Of a stretch of DNA of 64,000 nt, positions 36,833-46,096 are shown piece by piece. The position numbers were made by a program, and so were the translations under genes. The DNA comes from Nitrospirales bacterium (GTDB taxonomy: Bacteria > Nitrospirota > Nitrospiria > Nitrospirales > UBA8639). Numbering within the stretch: the stretch's first letter is position 1; each line of letters opens with the position of its first letter. The stretch is taken from NCBI GenBank assembly GCA_022828225.1, contig JAJEJG010000005.1:62001-126000 (forward strand), in the 5' to 3' direction. Under the pieces are notes generated by a model, which made no database searches, was not told the origin of the DNA, and saw only the letters and a program-made list of their open reading frames with translations.

Positions 36833-37162
36833 ATGGCACTACAGGATAGCCACCAAGCTCTTCTCAGCGAATTCCGTGAGAACCTGGAAGCATTTTATAC
36901 GGAGCTGAAGCTGGCGCCGCCTTATGACAGTGTCGAGAAAACCATAAGATGTTACTCCGACCTGTTGAAGACCAAGACGGCCGAGGAGCATGCACAAGTA
37001 CTCGGCGATGATGCCTTGAAATGGCAACTCCACGTCCGGGCCTTTGTCGACTCAGGCCTCCACAAAAAACACCGTGGCATTATTACCGGACTGGCGCGCA
37101 CCGCTGCCGTTGGTCAATTTCCTGAATCCTTGCGATATTTATTGAAACCATTTCAATCCTGA
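36833..37162 (+). CDS. Hypothetical protein
   Basis: 109-aa ORF MALQDSHQALLSEFRENLEAFYTELKLAPPYDSVEKTIRCYSDLLKTK...; amphipathic helices. Confidence 0.5.
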   Translation: MALQDSHQALLSEFRENLEAFYTELKLAPPYDSVEKTIRCYSDLLKTKTAEEHAQVLGDDALKWQLHVRAFVDSGLHKKHRGIITGLARTAAVGQFPESLRYLLKPFQS

Positions 37163-37374
37163 GTCTGGCTCGCCACCAGTGATGCTTTTTTGCAACAGCC
37201 CTATTGACTTTTTACATCAATATCAATAACGTGCAAACTTTGTTTTTCAGTTATCATTAAATTTCAACAAGTTATAAAACATTCATCTACGTTTTATTTG
37301 GCCTGAAATTTGCATTTTATTTTGAAGCGTTCTATTTATGGAATATTTATTCCAATTTGGAGAAACAGAACTAC

Positions 37375-38319
37375 ATGTTCGGACAACGGCAACACACCAT
37401 TGAACAAACGATCTCTGCATCAGGAGTCGGGCTCCATTCAGGTCGTCCTTCGAAGATCAGTCTTTCCCCGGCGCCCGTGGACAGCGGCATTGTGTTCCGG
37501 CGGAAAGTCAACAGTCACGTCGAGACGTGCCAGGCGTCGATTCGCAATCTCAGGTCGACGGAGCTTTGCACCGTGGTCGGATCCAATGGATTCCAAATCC
37601 AAACGACCGAACACGTGCTATCGGCTCTTTGGGGGTTGGGGATCGATAATGCCTTCATCGATATCGATTCGGAAGAAGTTCCGGCAATGGACGGCAGTGC
37701 GGCCCCCTTTGCGAAACTCATTCGGCTCGCCGGAGTCCTGACGCAGGAACGTCCTCGAACCTATCTCAAGATAGTCGAACCCATTCACATCGGTGAGGGC
37801 AAGCGAGAGATGTCCATTCTTCCCTCTCCGTTTCCCAAGATCACCTATACGATCGACTATGATCATCACTTGATCCGAGAGCAGACCTATGAACATGCAT
37901 GGTCGACCGTCGATTTCGAGACCAATATCGCACATGCCCGGACCTTTGCGTTTTCGCATGAAGTCGAAGCCTTATGGGCTCGCGGATTGGGACAAGGCGG
38001 GTCACTGGACAATACCATCGTGTTTTCGGACACCGGCATTATGAATGAAGAGGACCTTCGTTTCCCGGACGAATGCGTTCGCCATAAGGTGTTGGATCTC
38101 ATCGGCGATCTGTCTCTTCTGGGCATCCACGTCATCGGCCATATTGTCGCCAAATGTTCTGGGCATCAACTCCACACCCAGCTCGTCCAGGCGATTCTGG
38201 ACAACCCCGAAGCCTGGACGCTGGTTGGACCTCCGGAAAAGCACGTCAGTGAATTGGCCGATCTTATCGGACAAGATGACATTCACGCCGTACCGCTCCC
38301 CGCCAACGCGGCATTCTGA
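37375..38319 (+). CDS. lpxC: UDP-3-O-acyl-N-acetylglucosamine deacetylase
   Basis: QHTIEQTISASGVGLHSGRPSKISLSPAPVDSGIVFRR...TTEHVLSALWGLGIDNAFIDIDSEEVPAMDGSAAPF...ARTFAFSHEVEALWARGLGQGGSLDNTIV...RHKVLDLIGDLSLLG. Confidence 0.96.
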   Translation: MFGQRQHTIEQTISASGVGLHSGRPSKISLSPAPVDSGIVFRRKVNSHVETCQASIRNLRSTELCTVVGSNGFQIQTTEHVLSALWGLGIDNAFIDIDSEEVPAMDGSAAPFAKLIRLAGVLTQERPRTYLKIVEPIHIGEGKREMSILPSPFPKITYTIDYDHHLIREQTYEHAWSTVDFETNIAHARTFAFSHEVEALWARGLGQGGSLDNTIVFSDTGIMNEEDLRFPDECVRHKVLDLIGDLSLLGIHVIGHIVAKCSGHQLHTQLVQAILDNPEAWTLVGPPEKHVSELADLIGQDDIHAVPLPANAAF

Positions 38320-38457
38320 TTTTCTTCCGTTCCTTGCTTCCAGACAAACAACCTCCGGTCATTCTCGACATTAGTAATCGAGAATCCAGGGTCTTTGCTT
38401 TTTCCGTCCTTCGCAAGACAAAGACACTGGATGCCCGATCGGGGTCGGGCATGACAC

Positions 38458-38550
38458 TGCTATGCTTTTGCGATGCCTGCTATGATATTGCTACGGTTCT
38501 ACTATGTTCTGCTATGTTTCTTGCTATGCCTTGCTATGGTTTTGCTATGT
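38458..38550. repeat. Degenerate short-period repeat, (T)GCTATG(N4-5) units
   Basis: tgctatgctttt/gcgatgcc/tgctatgatat/tgctacggttc/tactatgttc/tgctatgtttct/tgctatgcct/tgctatggtttt/gctatgttcc: about nine units, period ~8-12 nt. Confidence 0.65.
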
Positions 38551-38609
38551 TCCGCAAAGCGGGCGGAGGGTTGCTGGCTATTTTCATGCCGTGATGCTAG
38601 GGTGGCAGG

Positions 38610-39131
38610 ATGATGCCGCGTCGCGTTCCGTTCCTCGTTCCCCTTTTGGTTTTACTCCTCTGGGCACCCGAGCTTCTTCACGCTGCCAATCCAAATCCCG
38701 CGCCGTCACCGGGCTTTCAAGGGATTCCCTGGGGAAGCACGCTGGCTGAACTTCCTCAACTCGTCCTCGTCGAGCCTGACGGTCGAGTCGACATTTATGG
38801 ATACAAGGAAGGCCCGCCGCGGTTTGCGAACGGACCGGTGGAGGCCATCAAGCTCTATGCCATCGACTCCCAATTTGCGCGGGTGATGATCCGATACCAC
38901 ACCGATGAAACGCACAACCGGATCAAGCAGGCGCTGGAATCGGCATACGGGAAACTGCAACACAACCGCGGCTCGATGATCCGGGGGCTGAACCAGGAAT
39001 ACTCCTGGCGTCTCGAGGAAACCGAGATCAGTCTGAGTTACCGGGAACTTGGAGAACGTGGATTGCTGACGATTCAGAGCCGTATCCTGGCGCCGCGGTT
39101 TCTCGACCTGTTGAGCGATCACACACACTAG
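38610..39131 (+). CDS. Secreted hypothetical protein
   Basis: Signal peptide VPFLVPLLVLLLWAPELLHA; FQGIPWGSTLAELPQLVLVEPDGRVDIYGYKEGPPRFANGPVEAIKLYAIDSQFARVMIRY. Confidence 0.75.
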   Translation: MMPRRVPFLVPLLVLLLWAPELLHAANPNPAPSPGFQGIPWGSTLAELPQLVLVEPDGRVDIYGYKEGPPRFANGPVEAIKLYAIDSQFARVMIRYHTDETHNRIKQALESAYGKLQHNRGSMIRGLNQEYSWRLEETEISLSYRELGERGLLTIQSRILAPRFLDLLSDHTH

Positions 39132-39148
39132 GCCGCAACTGCAGAGAT

Positions 39149-40789
39149 CTACTCCTCGATCCGGTTCCGGGCTTCCAACACCTTCTGCACGACCACTTCG
39201 ATCCCTTCCTCATCCACAAACGGGGAGAGGATAAAGGACTTCAAAGCCACGATCGGCTCTCCATAGTCCGAGGTGCGATAGCAATCCGTTAAGGACAACA
39301 CCGCGCCCCGGCCGTCCATCGCCTCTTGATGGACGTATTGGAACACCTTCCGGTTGTACTCATTGTGCGATTGCAACGTCTTTCGATAGGCCACGTCCGT
39401 GCTTTCCGCCTCTTTGATCCGGAACGTGTCGATCCCGCGCGGATACACCCGAAACAGTGTGACCGGGCCGAAATTCTCCCGGTTCAGGACCGTGGTGCTA
39501 TCATTCCCCTCCAGATGTTCACGCAGCAATTGAGACATTTCCACAATGTGGCCGATGATGACTTGCAGGCCCTGCTTCCCGAAGAGTTTCATGTTCGCCA
39601 GGGCCGCAAGAATCCCCCCGCCCGCCCGGGAAGTCTCGACGGTGTACATCCCCGGCCGATGGGCACCGAACTGATACAGGTACGGCATTTGCTCTTGAGG
39701 CCGGTGAATCAAGGCCAGGTCGTCTCGATTCTTGAACAGCACCAGGCTCGAGATATAGGGGGCAAACCCCGATTTATGAAAATCGATCCCCACGCTGTCA
39801 GCCAGAGACAGACAGTGGATGGCAAGACGAGTCCCTGCCAACGCGCGAAGCGTACGAGGCCGGAATCCCAGAGGATTATGCTCAAAATCATAGTCGTTGA
39901 ACACCGACCATGCCCAGCCGATCACCGCATCGGCATGAACGTGGGGGTGGTACGGAAGTTGAAATTCTTCCACCAGGTCATCGCGCACGGCCACAATCGC
40001 GGCCAGATCGTCGAGCCCGAAGGCATCGGTGGTCCCCATGGTGGCGATAATCGCGGCGATTTTTCCGCCCCGTTGCAGGACTCCCCTGGCCTGCTCCCGA
40101 AACGCCTCGACGTTCATGGCGTTCCGTGAGTCCGTCGGAACCGTGATGACGCTCGTCGCGCCGAGGCCCAACCACCCGGCGACGTTGTATCGACAGTAAT
40201 GACTGGCATCACTGGCAAAAATAACGGCTTCCTCCCGCACGCCCGATGCCATGGCGCCGGTGATCGCTTTCTCCAACCCGATCTTGGCGCCGTAGAGCGT
40301 CGTGCCGGTCCCGCCGAAGGTGAACACTCCCCCCGCCCGGTCCGGCTCGTACCCCACGAGACGCGCGGTCATCGCCACCATCTCCACTTCCGCCAGGGCC
40401 AGGCGATGGCTGTATTCGTCCCACCCGAGATTGGGGTTATACAAGGAAGCCAGGAGAACCCCGATCAGGGAGGAGATGGTGGGCGGAGGAACCACGTTCT
40501 GTTGCGTATGGGGGTGTCCGGGAATAATCAAACCCGAACAATACGACACCAGCTCGGCGGTCACTTCGTCGACACTCATGCCGGTGTCGGAAAGACTTGC
40601 TTCCCGGGCCTTGGCGTAACCCAGAGGTTGACGCTGCCCCAGAATAGGCCGCTCACTCTTCAAGGTGTCCACCGCATCCATCGCACGCATGACGCTATGG
40701 ACAAAGTAACTGTCATGGACACGATCGGAAACCGGCTGCGGAAAACTGTTGCGGATCCCGGCCAGCAGGTCGCGATACGGAGCGGTCAT
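39149..40789 (-). CDS. Pyridoxal-phosphate-dependent group II decarboxylase
   Basis: GVFTFGGTGTTLYGAKIGLEKA...SDASHYCRYNVAGWLGLGATSVITVPTDSRNAM...HPHVHADAVIGWAW...DSVGIDFHKSGFAPYISSLVLFKN (PLP lysine region DFHK). Confidence 0.9.
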   Translation of the reverse strand: MTAPYRDLLAGIRNSFPQPVSDRVHDSYFVHSVMRAMDAVDTLKSERPILGQRQPLGYAKAREASLSDTGMSVDEVTAELVSYCSGLIIPGHPHTQQNVVPPPTISSLIGVLLASLYNPNLGWDEYSHRLALAEVEMVAMTARLVGYEPDRAGGVFTFGGTGTTLYGAKIGLEKAITGAMASGVREEAVIFASDASHYCRYNVAGWLGLGATSVITVPTDSRNAMNVEAFREQARGVLQRGGKIAAIIATMGTTDAFGLDDLAAIVAVRDDLVEEFQLPYHPHVHADAVIGWAWSVFNDYDFEHNPLGFRPRTLRALAGTRLAIHCLSLADSVGIDFHKSGFAPYISSLVLFKNRDDLALIHRPQEQMPYLYQFGAHRPGMYTVETSRAGGGILAALANMKLFGKQGLQVIIGHIVEMSQLLREHLEGNDSTTVLNRENFGPVTLFRVYPRGIDTFRIKEAESTDVAYRKTLQSHNEYNRKVFQYVHQEAMDGRGAVLSLTDCYRTSDYGEPIVALKSFILSPFVDEEGIEVVVQKVLEARNRIEE

Positions 40790-40870
40790 AGCTTGTTCCT
40801 TTCATGAGAATCGGGGAAGAGTCACACGTGCAATCTCATTGTCCTGTATTGTACCACGGAAGAAAACTCT

Positions 40871-40968
40871 ACCCTACCTCACCTCCCCTTACAAAGGGGA
40901 GGAACAGAGGGTACGGCAGTCCCTCGATCCTTCCCCTCCTTTGTAAGGAGGGGCTAGGGGAGGTAGAG
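40871..40968. repeat. Paired inverted palindromic repeats (ACCTCCCCTTACAAAGGGGAGGAAC ... TTCCCCTCCTTTGTAAGGAGGGG..AGGGGAGGTAG)
   Basis: Opposing arms ~50 nt apart could fold into a ~100-nt hairpin; a second pair at 53430-53552. Confidence 0.8.
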
Positions 40969-41110
40969 ATTGGGGCTGGACGGCACGCCAACAACAGCGG
41001 ACCATTCACGTACCATAAAACCGGATTCGTCTATTTGCTATGCTCGTGCCCTGAGGTGATCGCTGCACGGGAGCCAATCCCGTTGACGCACGGGAATCCG
41101 ATGGCGCACC

Positions 41111-41911
41111 ATGGCGGAAATTCGCTACCCGGAAAGGAAATCACTCGTGCCACCCTCCCCTGAAACCTTTGCGATCAATCCCGACTGCCAGGTCTCCGTC
41201 GAACACGTCGGCGTGGGCCGGCATAAGGTCGTCATGGCCGACGGGTTCTACCGGTATCCCGACCAAGTCCTGCAACAGGCCCTGGAGCTTCCGTATACCG
41301 ATCGTTTCGAGATCGTCGGCAATTTTCCCGGCGTGCGGGCATCGGTGAACGTCGAGACCAAGGCGATCGTGGACGCGATCAGTGAATTCTGGGGCGTGCG
41401 CCTCTACCCGTTTTTCGACCCCCAGCCGGTCGTATTTCAGGGCATCACCAACCATCAATACCGTCTCAACGTCGGGCAGCGTCAACCCCATATCGACCAG
41501 GACGTCACCGCCATGGTCTACCTGAACCCCGCGGACTCCTGCATGGGCGGAACCGGCCTGTACCGGCACGTGCCCACGGACCTGGAACGGGTACCCATCG
41601 AGCCGGACCGGGAAATCCGCGAATTGGCCGACAGGCTGGAACTCAGTGATGAATTTCTCAACAGTGCGGAAGGGTATGAAAATTTTCAGAACAGCATGAT
41701 CTTCAATCCCGTGTTCGCCAACCGGGACAATGCCTATATCAACGACGGCAACGCCTATTGGGAACTGCTCTTCCTCATCCGCATGAAGCCCAATCGCCTG
41801 ATCATTTTCGACGGCCGCTGTTTTCATTCACAGCACATCACGACCGACCAATACACTGAAGCCTTCCGCGTCAACCAGGTCCTGTATCTGAGTCAGAAAC
41901 CCAAACCCTGA
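41111..41911 (+). CDS. DUF6445-type putative Fe(II)/2OG-like oxygenase
   Basis: RLNVGQRQPHIDQDVTAMVYLNPADSCMGGTGLYRH...RLIIFDGRCFHSQHITTDQYTEAFRVNQVLYL: HxD...H...R pattern. Confidence 0.7.
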   Translation: MAEIRYPERKSLVPPSPETFAINPDCQVSVEHVGVGRHKVVMADGFYRYPDQVLQQALELPYTDRFEIVGNFPGVRASVNVETKAIVDAISEFWGVRLYPFFDPQPVVFQGITNHQYRLNVGQRQPHIDQDVTAMVYLNPADSCMGGTGLYRHVPTDLERVPIEPDREIRELADRLELSDEFLNSAEGYENFQNSMIFNPVFANRDNAYINDGNAYWELLFLIRMKPNRLIIFDGRCFHSQHITTDQYTEAFRVNQVLYLSQKPKP

Positions 41912-41926
41912 TTGTCCGTCGATCCG

Positions 41927-43270
41927 TCACCCTTCCTCACCCTGCAGATAGGTTCGGCCCTTGTAGCGTTTGGCTACGACGATGAAAATTATCGACACGC
42001 CCAGCATGATCCCCGTGAAAAACCAATAATAATCCGGGCCCTCCAGCCGTACGCTGCCGTCCTCATTCTGAATGAAATAATTCACGAGCGAAGTAAAGGC
42101 GTTCCCCAAGGAGACCGACAGGAGAAAGAGCGCCATGACGAACGATTTCAGAGCCCTGGGCGCCTGGGTGTAGGAAAATTCCAGACACGTGATCGAGACC
42201 ATGACCTCCGCCGCGGTGATTGCCACAAATGCCACGATTTGCCACGAGATATTCGGCCGCAGCCCCGAGACGATCTGCATCTCGATCACCGCGGAAATCA
42301 CGAAGGCGAGCACCGTCACGAAAAACCCGATGCTGATCTTCCGCAAGGGCGTCAGGGGAAACACCCTGTCGACTGCGGGATAGACGCCGTAGGCAAACAC
42401 CGGGATGAGGAGCATGATCAGAAACGGATTGACGAACTGAATTTGCGAAGGGAGCCATTCTACTCCCATCCAATAGAGATCCATATTTCTGGCCTGGAGG
42501 ACCCACGCCGACCCGGTTTGATCGAAGAGCGCCCAGAACACGGCCACGAACAGGTAAATCGGCATGAGCCGCCACATGGCCAGCAGGCTCTCGCGCGAGG
42601 ACAATTCCCGCAGAAACGCGGTACCCCTGGCGGGGATGTGCGCGTAATCCCGACGTCCCAACCAGAACACCCACGTCGCCAGCAGCATCAACAGCCCGGG
42701 TACGCCAAAGGCCAGATGGGGCCCGATATGATTCAGCAGCCACGGGGTCAGGAGCGTGGAAATCCCCGCGCCGAAATTGATCGCAAAATAAAACCAGTAA
42801 AAGGCCTTGCTGAGCAGATGACTGTTGGTCGAACTGAACTGGTCTCCAAGGTTTGCGGAGACACAGGGTTTGATGCCGCCGGAACCCACGGCAATCAGCG
42901 TCAGCCCCACGGCCAAGCCAAGTCTGGTCTGATCCACCGCAAGGGCCAAATGCCCCAGGCAATACACCAGCGACAACGACATGATCGTGCGGTACTTCCC
43001 GAACCAGACGTCCGCAATCACGGCCCCGATGACCGGGAAAAAATAGACCGCGGACGTAAAAAGATGATAATAGGATCGCGCTTCGGGTTCACTCATCACG
43101 TCCAGGGCGCCGTCCGCGTTCAGGAGGTATTGGGTCATGAAGATGATCAGGATCGTACGCATGCCGTAGAAACTGAAGCGCTCGGCAGCTTCGTTCACGA
43201 TCAGGAACGGAATGCAGGACGGCATCCGGCTCGAACGTTCAGGCTCTGTACGGTATGGGATGTTGCTCAA
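41927..43270 (-). CDS. POT/PTR family proton-dependent oligopeptide transporter
   Basis: IPFLIVNEAAERFSFYGMRTILIIFMTQYLL...YFFPVIGAVIADVWFGKYRTIMSLSLVYCLGHLALAV...GSGGIKPCVSANLGDQF. Confidence 0.93.
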   Translation of the reverse strand: MSNIPYRTEPERSSRMPSCIPFLIVNEAAERFSFYGMRTILIIFMTQYLLNADGALDVMSEPEARSYYHLFTSAVYFFPVIGAVIADVWFGKYRTIMSLSLVYCLGHLALAVDQTRLGLAVGLTLIAVGSGGIKPCVSANLGDQFSSTNSHLLSKAFYWFYFAINFGAGISTLLTPWLLNHIGPHLAFGVPGLLMLLATWVFWLGRRDYAHIPARGTAFLRELSSRESLLAMWRLMPIYLFVAVFWALFDQTGSAWVLQARNMDLYWMGVEWLPSQIQFVNPFLIMLLIPVFAYGVYPAVDRVFPLTPLRKISIGFFVTVLAFVISAVIEMQIVSGLRPNISWQIVAFVAITAAEVMVSITCLEFSYTQAPRALKSFVMALFLLSVSLGNAFTSLVNYFIQNEDGSVRLEGPDYYWFFTGIMLGVSIIFIVVAKRYKGRTYLQGEEG

Positions 43271-43367
43271 GGTTAAACCCCGATTGCCCGCGACGGATGG
43301 TCTTTCCGATATGAAGGGGTGGGACCGTTACGGAAGAACGGATGTGTATAACACAGATCGGCGGTTG

Positions 43368-45323
43368 ATGAGAAGAAAGGAACTTCGTAAGCAATCCTTG
43401 TTGACCGGCATCAATACCCTGTGGTGCCTGCTTGTTCTCTCGCCGTCAGCCGGGCTGGCGGAAACCCCGGTTGAAACGCTCGACCCCGTGGTGGTCACGG
43501 CCACGGCCCTTCCGACGAACCAATCGCAGACGCCCATCCGGACGCAAGTATTCAAACGCATGGATTTCGACCTGCAGCAGCCCAACAGGTTGAGCACCCT
43601 CCTGCAACAAATTCCCGGGATTTTCGTGGATGAAATGGGAGGCCGGAGCGGCCTGAGTTCACTCTATATTCGCGGGAGTGATCCGAACTATACGATGGTA
43701 TTGTTGGACGGCGTGCCGTTGAACGATCCGACGAACCAGCGCGGAGGATCCGTGGATTTGTCCTCCCTGACGCCCGAACGCATCGAACGGATCGAAATCG
43801 TCAAAGGCCCGACCTCCGTGTTCTACGGTTCCGACGCCATGGCGGGCGCGGTCAATATCATCACGCAAAAAGGAAGCGCCAAAAATCGGATGGTTGCCCG
43901 CATGGAAGGAGGACAGTGGGGCTACACCCGCGGCGTGCTCCAAGCGTCAGGGGCTGCCGGCCGCTTCCGATACGCCGGGTCAGCCGCGTTCACGCGGGAC
44001 GACGGACAAGTCAAAGGGAACCGGTTCGCATCCGGCACCATCGGAGGCCATATGAACTGGTCGCGTCCGGATTCGCTCAAGCTCGAACTGACGGGGCAAT
44101 ACACGCACACCGATACCCGTTCATTTCCCGAAGGCAGCGGCGGCCCGCGCCTGGCCATTCTGCGTTCGACGGAGCAGCGGCGGACGCACGAAATCGTTTC
44201 CGGCTTCAACCTGACGTTTCCGCTTGCGCCGATCTGGGAGAATCAACTGACCGCCAACGTGCTCCACCGGCAACAGGACGTGGACAACCCCGGCGTGTTG
44301 TCCGCACCCGGAATGTTTCGAATCCCTCCGACGGTGTTCCGAACGGACTTTACCCGGATGCGGCTCCATTGGACGCTGCGAGGGTCCCTGACCCGCTTTT
44401 GGAAAGTGGCCGGCGGGGTTCAACTGGTTCACGAGAACGGGACGCGAACCGGAACTCAGGACTTGACCGTCTTGGGATTGCCATCACAAGTCGCCACGGA
44501 TTTCGAGCAATCCCGCGCCACGCCGGCCGGGGTCCTGGAAACGATCGTTTCCCCCAACGAGCAGGTCCGGCTCAGTGCGGGCCTTCGCGTGGACAGCCCG
44601 GAGGATTTGCCGCTCCGGGTGACTCCTCGTCTCGGGGTCAGCGTCCAACCGTTTCCCCGTACGACGATCCACGCAACGTACGGCCAAGGATTCAAATTGC
44701 CGAGCCTGAATGCCTTGGGCGATCCCATTATCGGTAATCATCGCCTGACTCCCGAGACCAGCACAGCATGGGAAATGGGCATCCTTCAATCAAGCCCCGT
44801 CTGGGACAGCGAATTCCGGCTGACCTGGTTCCACAACACCTTTTCCAATCAAATCGACCTGGACCCTGTACTTGCCAGACAACAGATTTTCCTTCTGGTC
44901 AACCTCAACAAGGTCAGAACACAGGGGATCGAATTGAACGTGGCAACCAACCCCTTGCCGGCCGTATCGGTCCAAGGGTGGTTCACCTACATGGATGCCC
45001 GCATCTCGGGGACGAACGCCCCGCTACGGAACCGTCCCAAGGCCTCGGGCGGCTTCGCAATCCGGGTACGGGCAACACCCGCGTTGACCCTACGCAGCCA
45101 ACTCCAAGCCGTGGGAAAACGTTTCGACCTGCAGATACCCACGACGCAAACCAGGCTGCCCGGTTATTATCGACTCGACCTCGCCGCCACCTATGCCCTG
45201 AACGACGGATGGAAACTCTTCGGGGCCGTGGACAACCTGACCAACGTCCGGCACGAGGATTTTCTCGGGTTCAGCGCACCGGGAACGTGGGTACGCTTCG
45301 GAGTGGAGGGCAACTGGGAGTAG
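43368..45323 (+). CDS. TonB-dependent outer-membrane receptor (BtuB-like)
   Basis: ETLDPVVVTATALPTNQSQTPIRTQVF (TonB box), plug GIFVDEMGGRSGLSSLYIRGSDPNYTMVLLDGVPLNDPTNQ...RIEIVKGPTSVFYGSDAMAGAVNIIT, barrel ending LDLAATYALNDGWKLFGAVDNLTN. Confidence 0.94.
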   Translation: MRRKELRKQSLLTGINTLWCLLVLSPSAGLAETPVETLDPVVVTATALPTNQSQTPIRTQVFKRMDFDLQQPNRLSTLLQQIPGIFVDEMGGRSGLSSLYIRGSDPNYTMVLLDGVPLNDPTNQRGGSVDLSSLTPERIERIEIVKGPTSVFYGSDAMAGAVNIITQKGSAKNRMVARMEGGQWGYTRGVLQASGAAGRFRYAGSAAFTRDDGQVKGNRFASGTIGGHMNWSRPDSLKLELTGQYTHTDTRSFPEGSGGPRLAILRSTEQRRTHEIVSGFNLTFPLAPIWENQLTANVLHRQQDVDNPGVLSAPGMFRIPPTVFRTDFTRMRLHWTLRGSLTRFWKVAGGVQLVHENGTRTGTQDLTVLGLPSQVATDFEQSRATPAGVLETIVSPNEQVRLSAGLRVDSPEDLPLRVTPRLGVSVQPFPRTTIHATYGQGFKLPSLNALGDPIIGNHRLTPETSTAWEMGILQSSPVWDSEFRLTWFHNTFSNQIDLDPVLARQQIFLLVNLNKVRTQGIELNVATNPLPAVSVQGWFTYMDARISGTNAPLRNRPKASGGFAIRVRATPALTLRSQLQAVGKRFDLQIPTTQTRLPGYYRLDLAATYALNDGWKLFGAVDNLTNVRHEDFLGFSAPGTWVRFGVEGNWE

Positions 45324-45343
45324 GGATCAACGATCGTTGGTAC

Positions 45344-45721
45344 CTACAAGCGCGGCGGCCAATCCGTTTCGATTCGCCTCCCACAATAATAGCAAGAAAT
45401 TCGATACCTGGCCTTTCGCCGAGGATTAGGGAGAGAGGTAAAGACTACGGGAGCCTGATCATACGGGCACACGGGCTGAAGGTGCAGAAGATGCTCATCC
45501 ATAATCGCCTGTAATTCGGCCTCCTCCCACTCCGTCGCATTGTCGTCATAGCCACGGATGCGATCTTCCCACCCGCATGCATCACACCGGAGTTGATACG
45601 ACTTCACTCGATCCTGAGAGTGAGAAACCTCGATGCAGGCCACGTGTCCTGAGCAAGCCGAACCCGGACAAGCGATGGGTTCATGCTGAAGGGCCTTGAT
45701 AAACGCATCCGGAGCCGCCAT
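45344..45721 (-). CDS. Zinc-ribbon-containing hypothetical protein
   Basis: CPGSACSG...LRCDACGW...PVCPYDQAP...ISCYYCGRRIE: multiple CxxC. Confidence 0.7.
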   Translation of the reverse strand: MAAPDAFIKALQHEPIACPGSACSGHVACIEVSHSQDRVKSYQLRCDACGWEDRIRGYDDNATEWEEAELQAIMDEHLLHLQPVCPYDQAPVVFTSLPNPRRKARYRISCYYCGRRIETDWPPRL

Positions 45722-45782
45722 CTTTACCTTTCGGGAACAACCCTGCCTCACTCATTGGGGCAGATCTTCCTGAACCAAACAC

Positions 45783-46082
45783 CTAGGCTTTATTAAAGCT
45801 GATGTGATCCCTGTATTCCTGAATGGCCGCGCGTAACGAGGATTTGCCGAGAGGGATGTTGGCCTCGAGCGTATCTTCGATCTCGGGATCGTCAATGACC
45901 ACTTCGTATTTCTCCTGCACGTTGGTCATAATCAACCCTTTTTCCACCTGCCGCGGCATGAAGATTTCCGTCCACACCTCTTTTTCCACGAGACAGACGT
46001 CGCAAAAACGTTCGTACAACATTTCCAACCGTTCAGGATCGGTGACTTTCATGTTACAGGACTCCCGTATGTATTTTTTCAT
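45783..46082 (-). CDS. Hypothetical protein
   Basis: MKVTDPERLEMLYERFCDVCLVEKEVWTEIFMPRQVEKGLIMTNVQEKYEVVIDDPEIEDTLEANIPLGKSSL; start possibly 46052. Confidence 0.6.
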   Translation of the reverse strand: MKKYIRESCNMKVTDPERLEMLYERFCDVCLVEKEVWTEIFMPRQVEKGLIMTNVQEKYEVVIDDPEIEDTLEANIPLGKSSLRAAIQEYRDHISFNKA

Positions 46083-46096
46083 TCGTTGACATAATT

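Noticed and set aside
41912-43276. 454-aa plus-strand ORF
   Set aside because: Antisense to the POT transporter; low-complexity His/Arg/Gln/Gly content, no motif.
43271-43367. Cobalamin riboswitch before the BtuB-like receptor
   Set aside because: The interval is too short and shows no recognisable B12-box sequence.
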